From positions 1 to 64,000 of the forward strand of contig CAWIGD010000057.1 in assembly GCA_963835165.1 (NCBI GenBank): a stretch of 64,000 bases of DNA, read 5' to 3'. Shown here one piece after another: positions 58,609-64,000 of this stretch. The notes beneath the pieces were generated by a model that saw only the letters and a list, made by a program, of their open reading frames with translations, had not been told where the DNA came from and did not search any database. Origin of the DNA: VAZQ01 sp963835165. GTDB taxonomy: Bacteria > Pseudomonadota > Alphaproteobacteria > Rhizobiales > Xanthobacteraceae. Position 1 is the first letter of the stretch; each line of letters starts with the position of its first letter. Both the position numbers and the translations under genes were made by a program.

Positions 58609-59213
58609 CAACGGCCTGCGAGCTTGGCCAGCGGCGCGTGCCGGTGGCAGGTCACCATGTGGTCGTTGACCATGCCGGTGGCCTGCATGAAGGCATAGAC
58701 GATGGTCGGTCCGACGAACTTGAAGCCGCGGCCCGCGAGCTCCTTGGAGATTTTGCGCGACAGCTCGGTTTCCGCCGGCACCTGCGACGTGGAGCGGAAA
58801 CGATTGACCTTCGGCTTGCCGCCCACGAAGTCCCAGAGCATCCGCGAGAAGCCCGGGCCCTTCTCCATGATGTCGAGATAGGCGCGGGCGGAGAGCACCG
58901 TGCCTTCGATCTTCATGCGGTTGCGCACGATGCCGGCGTCCTGCATCAGCCGCTCGACTTTCTTCGGCGTGTAGCGCGCGATCTTCTCCGGCGCGAAACC
59001 GTCGAAGGCGCGCCGGAAGTTGTCGCGCTTGCGCAGGATGGTGATCCAGGACAGGCCGGCCTGGAAGCCGTCGAGAATGAGCTTTTCGTAAAGCGCGCGG
59101 TCGTCGTATTCCGGCACGCCCCACTCCTCGTCGTGATAGGCGACGTAGAGCGGGTCCTGCTTCGGCCACGGGCAGCGCTTGAGACCATCGGGATGGAGCA
59201 GGGGAGGAGTCAT
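58608..59213 (-). CDS. tag: DNA-3-methyladenine glycosylase I
   Basis: 201 residues. Family landmarks: KRCPWPKQDPLYVAYHDEEW (zinc Cys and HDxEWG), ILDGFQAGLSWITILRKRDN, the catalytic pocket Glu/Trp in that region, VGPTIVYAFMQATGMVNDH and the zinc pair CHRH near the end. It removes 3-methyladenine from alkylated DNA in base excision repair. It overlaps ygfZ upstream by four bases (ATGA) and the HD gene downstream by one base. Confidence 0.93.
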   Translation of the reverse strand: MTPPLLHPDGLKRCPWPKQDPLYVAYHDEEWGVPEYDDRALYEKLILDGFQAGLSWITILRKRDNFRRAFDGFAPEKIARYTPKKVERLMQDAGIVRNRMKIEGTVLSARAYLDIMEKGPGFSRMLWDFVGGKPKVNRFRSTSQVPAETELSRKISKELAGRGFKFVGPTIVYAFMQATGMVNDHMVTCHRHAPLAKLAGR

Positions 59214-60100
59214 TGCGCAGCCTTTGCCTCGCCGGGCCATGCAAATTGCGCCCATTCCGGTTTGACCAGCCGCATCTCGATGCCGCCGGCGGTGAGCGGC
59301 TGGCCGGCGGCGAGCGCGGCGGCGGCGCGATCAAGGCGCAGCATGGCAAGGCCGCGGCCTTGCGCCGACGAGCCCAGCGTGCCGACGGCCTTCTCGCCGG
59401 CGCTCACCGGCGTGCCGGCCTCGGGAGCAAAGCCGTCGAAGCTCACGGGCACCACCCTGGTGCGCGCGGTGCCGCGATGCTCGATGCGCGAGACCACTTC
59501 CTGGCCGACGAAGCAGCCCTTGTCGAAGTCGACGCCGCCGAGCTGGTCCATGTCGGTCTCATGCGGAAACGCATCGCCATAAATGAAGTCGAGGCCGCCG
59601 CGCGGCACGCCGAGCGCGATCCGATGCGCCTCGTAGGCCGCGGAATCGAGCAGTTCCGCGCCGAGGTCGGCCGCGGCCTTGGCGGCCAGGTGCGGGGGCA
59701 GCATGCAGCGCAGCCCCAGCGCCGGCAGGCGCGGGTCGGGATAGCACAGGCCATAGTCGGTGGCCTCCGGGCCGTCCCAGATCGCGAGCACGGCGAGGAT
59801 CTCGGACAAGTCCTCGACCATGACCTTGGCGCGCAGCTTGTAGAAATTGAGCCGCTGCACCAGTGCCGGCGCGAGCGCGCGCGGGCAGTCGAGGAAGAAG
59901 CCGCCGCGATCGGCGGGCGGCGCCTCGGCCAGGAGGAAATCGACGATGATCTTGCCCTGCGGCGTCAGCAGCGCGGCAAAGCCGGCCCGCGCCGGCGTCA
60001 TCTTGGCGATGTCGCTGGTGATCAGGCCGTTGAGGAATTTGCGCGCGTCGTCGCCGGCGACCTTGACGACGCCACGGTCGGGAAGCAGCGCTGCTTTCAT
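59210..60100 (-). CDS. ygfZ: Folate-binding protein YgfZ
   Basis: 296 residues. The signature KGCFVGQEVVSRIEHRG is intact, preceded by FLNGLITSDI and GFAALLTPQGKIIVDFLL. YgfZ/IBA57 proteins are tetrahydrofolate-dependent factors for maturation or repair of certain Fe-S enzymes. It is the first gene of a coupled ygfZ-tag-HD operon. Three 11-base direct repeats begin at its start codon in the promoter region shared with the dihydroorotase. Confidence 0.93.
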   Translation of the reverse strand: MKAALLPDRGVVKVAGDDARKFLNGLITSDIAKMTPARAGFAALLTPQGKIIVDFLLAEAPPADRGGFFLDCPRALAPALVQRLNFYKLRAKVMVEDLSEILAVLAIWDGPEATDYGLCYPDPRLPALGLRCMLPPHLAAKAAADLGAELLDSAAYEAHRIALGVPRGGLDFIYGDAFPHETDMDQLGGVDFDKGCFVGQEVVSRIEHRGTARTRVVPVSFDGFAPEAGTPVSAGEKAVGTLGSSAQGRGLAMLRLDRAAAALAAGQPLTAGGIEMRLVKPEWAQFAWPGEAKAAQ

Positions 60101-60132
60101 GATCGGTGCTTGATCGGTACTTGATCGGTACT
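60100..60132. promoter_or_regulatory. Three direct 11-bp repeats between ygfZ and the dihydroorotase
   Basis: TGATCGGTGCT, TGATCGGTACT, TGATCGGTACT occur in tandem directly upstream of the ygfZ ATG (60,098-60,100, minus strand) and about 65 bases before the dihydroorotase start. The period is one DNA turn, so they could bind a protein cooperatively. They could also be slippage products of no function. Confidence 0.5.
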
Positions 60133-60195
60133 TGCCAGATGTCGCAACTAAACGTAAGGCGCTCGCGCACCAGCCACAAGAGCGGCCGATTGGAA

Positions 60196-61533
60196 ATGAC
60201 CCAAAGCTTCGACCTCATCCTCGCCGGCGCCACCATCGTCAACCACGACGGCGAAGGCGTGCGCGATCTCGCCATCACCGGCGGGCGCATTGCCGCGATC
60301 GGCAACCTGTCGGCGGCTTCGGCCGGTCAGGTGATCGACTGTCGGGGGTTGCATGTGCTCCCGGGCGTGATCGATACGCAGGTGCACTTCCGCGAGCCCG
60401 GCGCCACCCACAAGGAGGATCTCGAATCCGGCTCCCTGGGCGCGGTCATGGGCGGGGTCACCGCGGTGTTCGAAATGCCCAACACCAATCCGACCACCAC
60501 CAGCGCGCAGGCGCTCGCCGACAAGATCGCGCGCGCCCATCACCGCATGCATTGTGATTTTGCCTTCTTCATCGGCGGCACGCGGGAGAACACCAGCGAG
60601 CTTCCCGCGCTCGAGCGCCTGCCCGGATGCGCGGGGGTGAAGGTGTTCATGGGCTCCTCCACCGGCTCGCTCCTGGTCGAGGACGACGACAGCGTGCGCA
60701 ACATTCTCGCCGTGATCAGGCGGCGCGCCTCGTTCCATTCCGAGGACGAGTACCGGCTCAACGAGCGCAAGCACCTGCGCATCGACGGCGATCCGCGCTC
60801 GCATCCGGTCTGGCGCGATGAAATTGCCGCACTCCGCTGCACGCAGCGGCTCGTCGGGCTGGCGCGCGAGACCGGCAAACGCGTGCATGTCCTGCACATC
60901 ACGACCGCGCAGGAGATGGAGTTTCTCAAGGACCACAAGGACGTCGCGTCGGTCGAGGCCACTCCGCATCACCTCACGCTCGAAGCGCCGGAATGCTACG
61001 AGCGTCTCGGCGCGCTGGCGCAGATGAATCCGCCGGTGCGTGCAGGCCACCGCGCCGGCATCTGGTGGGGTGTCGAGCAGGGTATCGTCGATGTGCTCGG
61101 CTCCGACCACGCGCCCCACACCCGCGAGGAAAAGTCCAAGTCCTATCCCGCGACTCCGTCGGGCATGACCGGGGTGCAGACGCTCGTTCCGATCATGCTC
61201 GACCACGTCAATGCCGGGCGGTTGTCGCTCCTGCGGTTCGTGGATCTCACCAGCGCCGGCCCGGCGCGGCTGTTCGGCATCGCGCGCAAGGGCCGTATCG
61301 CCGTGGGCTACGATGCCGATCTCACCGTGGTCGATCTCAAGCGCAGCGAAACCATTACCGACGGCTGGATCAAGTCGCGTGCGGGCTGGACGCCCTACGA
61401 CGGCGTCACCGTCACCGGCTGGCCGGTGGGAACCTTCGTGCGCGGACAGCAGGTGATGTGGCAGGGCGAACTCTCGGCTCCGGCGGGCGGCGAGGCGGTG
61501 CAGTTCCTGGAGACGCTAGTGTGGCGCATTTGA
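60196..61533 (+). CDS. pyrC: Dihydroorotase-type cyclic amidohydrolase
   Basis: 445 residues. The metal-binding start is GVIDTQVHFREPGATHKEDL (HxH as HF-R type), with GGVTAVFEMPNTNPTTTSAQ, VHVLHITTAQEMEFL, VEATPHHLTLE and GSDHAPHTREEK (Asp/His ligands). It fits dihydroorotase of the second pyrimidine step, although AllB-like amidohydrolases are close. The last codons (LVWRI and TGA) are supplied by the family A palindromic element starting at 61,516, so the natural C-terminus has been replaced by a few residues. ATG at 60196 preferred over 60106. Confidence 0.86.
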   Translation: MTQSFDLILAGATIVNHDGEGVRDLAITGGRIAAIGNLSAASAGQVIDCRGLHVLPGVIDTQVHFREPGATHKEDLESGSLGAVMGGVTAVFEMPNTNPTTTSAQALADKIARAHHRMHCDFAFFIGGTRENTSELPALERLPGCAGVKVFMGSSTGSLLVEDDDSVRNILAVIRRRASFHSEDEYRLNERKHLRIDGDPRSHPVWRDEIAALRCTQRLVGLARETGKRVHVLHITTAQEMEFLKDHKDVASVEATPHHLTLEAPECYERLGALAQMNPPVRAGHRAGIWWGVEQGIVDVLGSDHAPHTREEKSKSYPATPSGMTGVQTLVPIMLDHVNAGRLSLLRFVDLTSAGPARLFGIARKGRIAVGYDADLTVVDLKRSETITDGWIKSRAGWTPYDGVTVTGWPVGTFVRGQQVMWQGELSAPAGGEAVQFLETLVWRI

Positions 61534-61594
61534 CGTTCCTATCAGTATTGGCCGCGAGTCCTTCATAGGAACGTCAAATGCAAAGCCACACTAG
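61516..61594. repeat. Palindromic element family A, full copy
   Basis: CTAGTGTGGCGCATTTGACG ... CGTCAAATGCAAAGCCACACTAG: nearly perfect arms of about 30 bases around TATCAGTATTGGCCGCGAGT. The left end overlaps the last codons and stop of the dihydroorotase gene. Confidence 0.9.
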
Positions 61595-61606
61595 GATCAT
61601 GACTTG

Positions 61607-61682
61607 CTAGTGTTCCTTTGTTTCCGACGTTCGTAAAAGCGAGTGCTGCGAAATGATACGAACGTCGGAAACGGAACACTAG
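61607..61682. repeat. Palindromic element family B, full copy
   Basis: CTAGTGTTCCTTTGTTTCCG ... CGGAAACGGAACACTAG. It differs from the copy at 31,356 by a few bases, and two of the changes are compensatory (TGTCCC/GGGACA there, TGTTCC/GGAACA here), so pairing is conserved. A 12-base spacer GATCATGACTTG separates it from family A. Confidence 0.9.
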
Positions 61683-61739
61683 CGGGCGGATAGATCAACG
61701 GCTGTGGGTCGCGCGTCAGCTGCAACCCTTTCCAGTTCA

Positions 61740-62390
61740 TCAATCGCCGGCGACGAAGAAATGCCAGGTGCCGTCCGGACCGATCCCGACGCGGTAGAAC
61801 GCATACACGCCGAACGCCAGCATGTCCTTGTAGTCGGCGCCGGTGACGATCCGGAACAGCTCGACCTTCTGCTGCGGCGTCAGCGCCGGCAGCGACATGC
61901 GCACGAAATACGGCCAGACGTACATTTCCTGCGGCGTGCCTTCATCGACGCGCACGAAGCCGGTCTCGAGGATCATGGTCAGGATCGACAGCGCTTCGAC
62001 GCCGTCGGAGTCGGGGTAGGTCGCCTTCCAGAAGGCGATCGGGTCTTTCTCGTCGGTGAACGAGAAGATCGGCATCGCCTCGTTCATCAGCGCGGCGAGC
62101 TGTTCCAGCTCGCCGCTGCGAGCCGCCGCCAAGATCCGCGCGCGTGCGCGCGCGACCGGCGCCGGCAGGCGCGACAGGTCGGTGATGATCTCGGGAACCG
62201 AAGCCGATGGCGCGAGCGGGATCAATCTCCCGGCCGGCTTGTCATCCGCGGCGGGCGCTTGCTGCGCATCCAACGGCGGCGCGCCGGGCGCCGATTTGAG
62301 CGGCTCGCTGCGAACCGTGCGCGGCGCAAGCATGCCGTCGCTGGCGACGAGCGTTAGCACGAACAGGACGAAGCCAATACGCAACAGCAT
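61740..62390 (-). CDS. Hypothetical exported protein, conserved rhizobial type
   Basis: 216 residues with a signal peptide (MLLRIGFVLFVLTLVASDGM), a Pro/Ala linker, and a folded C-terminal part: RARILAAARSGELEQLAALM, FWKATYPDSDGVEALSILTM, EMYVWPYFVRMSLPALTPQQ, ending YRVGIGPDGTWHFFVAGD. The family is not named as far as I can tell. The intact frame and normal codon bias support it. Probably periplasmic. Confidence 0.7.
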   Translation of the reverse strand: MLLRIGFVLFVLTLVASDGMLAPRTVRSEPLKSAPGAPPLDAQQAPAADDKPAGRLIPLAPSASVPEIITDLSRLPAPVARARARILAAARSGELEQLAALMNEAMPIFSFTDEKDPIAFWKATYPDSDGVEALSILTMILETGFVRVDEGTPQEMYVWPYFVRMSLPALTPQQKVELFRIVTGADYKDMLAFGVYAFYRVGIGPDGTWHFFVAGD

Positions 62391-62553
62391 GGATCGGCAG
62401 CCGGGTTCGGATGCCGGCAGTCTAGCAGAACAGGCGAATTGAAGGCGAGTAATCGCGGCCCCGGGTTCCAGATCGTGTTGCGACGAGATGATGTCGGGCC
62501 GCGGCCGACGGCACGATCAATCCGCCCGCAACATGGAGCGGAGCGGTTGCGCG

Positions 62554-62814
62554 CTATTGTTTGGCGCTGGCGAGGGAGAATTCGCCGTTGCGGATGCGCA
62601 CGGCCAGGCCCTCGGCAAAATGCGCCGCGGCCTCCTCGCCATAGGTCGACACGAATTCGGCGAAGGCCGCGAACAGGCAGGCCTGCGCCAGGCAGTCCCC
62701 GTCGATGCCGTCGATGCGAGCCTCCACCCAGGCCTCGTTCAGATAGCCGAGCGCCGCCCGCTTTTGCTCATGATCCGGAACGTGCCCCGCAGCCTCGGTC
62801 GCTTGTGTCGTCAT
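62554..62814 (-). CDS. Small conserved hypothetical protein
   Basis: 86 residues: MTTQATEAAGHVPDHEQKRA, ALGYLNEAWVEARIDGIDGD, CLAQACLFAAFAEFVSTYGE, ending VRIRNGEFSLASAKQ. Helical and soluble, with no signal peptide. It resembles small conserved proteins of Rhizobiales of unknown function. ATG at 62814. Confidence 0.6.
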   Translation of the reverse strand: MTTQATEAAGHVPDHEQKRAALGYLNEAWVEARIDGIDGDCLAQACLFAAFAEFVSTYGEEAAAHFAEGLAVRIRNGEFSLASAKQ

Positions 62815-63407
62815 GGCCCAGGTCAATTTGCGGCCGTTGCTGCGGCCATTGCGATGACGTCACGTTAGCATGCAGCGTAGGCGAGCCTAGAGCGCACCTT
62901 TGGGAACGGTTAATGCGCGCCACGATGCGTGCCGTGCCGATGCGATGCGGGGACTCGCGCGGAACGCATACGCCCTGGACGCGCGGTCCGATCTTCGCGA
63001 TCGCTGGCCACGCGGAAGCAGGCGCCGCTTCGCCCGGGGCGTGCGTCGGCGGTGCTGTCGAGGTGGCGGAGCGGGCTTGCAACCTGGCGGGTCGTTCGGA
63101 GATCAAAATGGTGCCCAGGCACCCGGGCGATTGCCCGGCCGGTCAAGGTTTTTCCTTATTTTTCAATACACTAAAGTTTAATCGATCGGGGACCAATCTC
63201 GCTGTCGGCTGACCTCGGCGGAGGCAAGTCGCATGGGTGGCCCAAGGATGGGCCGCAGTTAGAGGGTCACGGGCGGCGGGACGTTCCGCCCCGGCGTGGC
63301 GGCGGGTCAGAGGGCGTTTCTCATATGATGGCAGCTCGGGCCGTTGCGGTGAGCGCCGGGAAAGCCGCCGGGTTGCAGCGGCCCGCAGGCCTCCGCAGCG
63401 GCCCTCG
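62815..63407. other. Intergenic region with a terminator-like hairpin
   Basis: CCGGGC-GATT-GCCCGG (63,123-63,138) is followed after 9 bases by TTTTTCCTTATTTTT, reading like an intrinsic terminator on the plus strand. No gene that I can support ends there on that strand, so it may terminate an undetected small RNA or leader. The rest of this region shows no convincing frame. Confidence 0.45.
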
Positions 63408-63833
63408 ATGCGCGTCTATCGGCGCGCGCCGCCGGGCTATCAGTTCCCACTGCCGTTGTACCGGCCCACCCGCCGCTCGCTGGCGTCGTGGTTCGGTTCC
63501 GCCTGCTTTTTTGGGCTGAAGCTCCTCGCCAGCGGCTTGGCAGGGGTGCTGGTGGCAACGGCGCTGTGGCACGACCAATGGAAATCGGCGTCCGCACCGG
63601 CGGCTGTTGGCAAGGAGATCGCGGCCTATTCCAACCCTGGGGAAACCACCGTCTATCGCCGCGCACCGGCGCAAGGCGGCGCGGATCGCGGCTGGGAAGC
63701 GGAGTCCACGGACGCCGGCGACCGGGCGCCGCCGTCGAACTATCCGCGTCGGGTCAAGACGACGACCTTTACGCCTCCGGCGCCGGAAGCCACCGGCGCG
63801 ATCCCGCCCGGCGCGCGCAGAGCGCCCCGGTAG
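63408..63833 (+). CDS. Small single-pass membrane protein, hypothetical
   Basis: 141 residues: MRVYRRAPPGYQFPLPLYRP, then a membrane helix ASWFGSACFFGLKLLASGLA / GVLVATALW, then a Pro/Ala/Arg-rich tail. It is not similar to a family I know. Codon use is in keeping with the neighbours. Convergent with the next gene (16 bases apart). Confidence 0.5.
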   Translation: MRVYRRAPPGYQFPLPLYRPTRRSLASWFGSACFFGLKLLASGLAGVLVATALWHDQWKSASAPAAVGKEIAAYSNPGETTVYRRAPAQGGADRGWEAESTDAGDRAPPSNYPRRVKTTTFTPPAPEATGAIPPGARRAPR

Positions 63834-63848
63834 ATTCTGGATCTCGCG

Positions 63849-64000
63849 TCAGTTCGCGTAACGCGCGGTCATCTCGCGCGCGATCTTGGAGCCTTCCTCC
63901 AAGTAGCGGCGAATGACCAGATCGGCTGCCGGCGTGCAGCTGCGGTAGGTCTGCTGATATCCGCGATAGCCGCGATTGAAGCTGGCGATCATCCTGGCGC
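63849..64000 (-). CDS. C-terminus of a TIGR02301-like protein (right-edge partial)
   Basis: The minus strand reads MIASFNRGYRGYQQTYRSCT, PAADLVIRRYLEEGSKIARE and MTARYAN, then TGA. This matches my recollection of the ending of the small periplasmic TIGR02301 proteins of Rhizobiales. The gene continues beyond the window. Confidence 0.65.
   Translation of the reverse strand, partial: ARMIASFNRGYRGYQQTYRSCTPAADLVIRRYLEEGSKIAREMTARYAN

Overview
The window looks like a chimera of two unrelated high-GC bacteria, joined near base 9,785. Bases 1 to about 9,785 carry a conserved actinobacterial gene neighbourhood of Nocardioidaceae or related type: short-chain dehydrogenase, undecaprenyl-type prenyl transferase, orphan ParA, L,D-transpeptidase, DEAD-box helicase, MiaE-like ferritin-fold protein, DUF3107 protein, TetR regulator, MoeZ, secreted chymotrypsin-like protease. 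Almost every gene there is broken by one-base indels that are repaired simply by reading two frames together, so this part looks like low-accuracy consensus rather than true decay. From about 9,785 to the end the genes, intergenic palindromic repeats and synteny are those of a Rhizobiales alphaproteobacterium (Bradyrhizobium/Xanthobacteraceae-like). The switch falls inside a TctC-type binding-protein gene whose last third is missing.

Layout of the rhizobial part. 9.8-17.9 kb: truncated tctC, glyQ, an exported protein, glyS, a DUF3096 miniprotein and pyruvate phosphate dikinase. 18.2-21.8 kb: fused TRAP permease, TAXI receptor and a small membrane protein. 22-26 kb: SleB-type cell wall hydrolase (one frameshift), then nadC and nadA (one frameshift), with a perfect 10+3+10 palindrome upstream of nadA. 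The likely regulator of that site, a Nudix/winged-helix NadQ-type protein, is encoded 30 kb away at 55.5 kb. 26.3-31.1 kb: three tandem paralogous MFS transporters, the third with in-frame tandem palindromic repeats, and a GST. 31.1-31.4 kb and 61.5-61.7 kb: two families of near-perfect palindromic (MITE-like) elements arranged in the same order.

33.1-49.8 kb is an accessory, repeat-rich region. Two giant modular secreted-type proteins (VCBS/FG-GAP on the minus strand, DUF11/FG-GAP on the plus strand) share a C-terminal FG-GAP-like module. Between them lie a TIGR03032-type protein, an unusual P-loop kinase plus nucleotidyltransferase fusion and a Tat-exported TctC protein. Beyond the second giant come RTX-like debris, two peroxiredoxin-like paralogues, a stray copy of a peroxiredoxin 3' end, an HNH remnant, two Tat-signal remnants and a lower-GC gene.

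50-64 kb is mostly housekeeping: two LysR regulators, a DUF2339 membrane protein, NadQ, a cupin, a CX5R phosphatase, the coupled ygfZ-tag-HD operon divergent from a dihydroorotase, and several conserved small exported proteins. The window ends inside a TIGR02301-like gene. I saw no rRNA, tRNA or CRISPR array.
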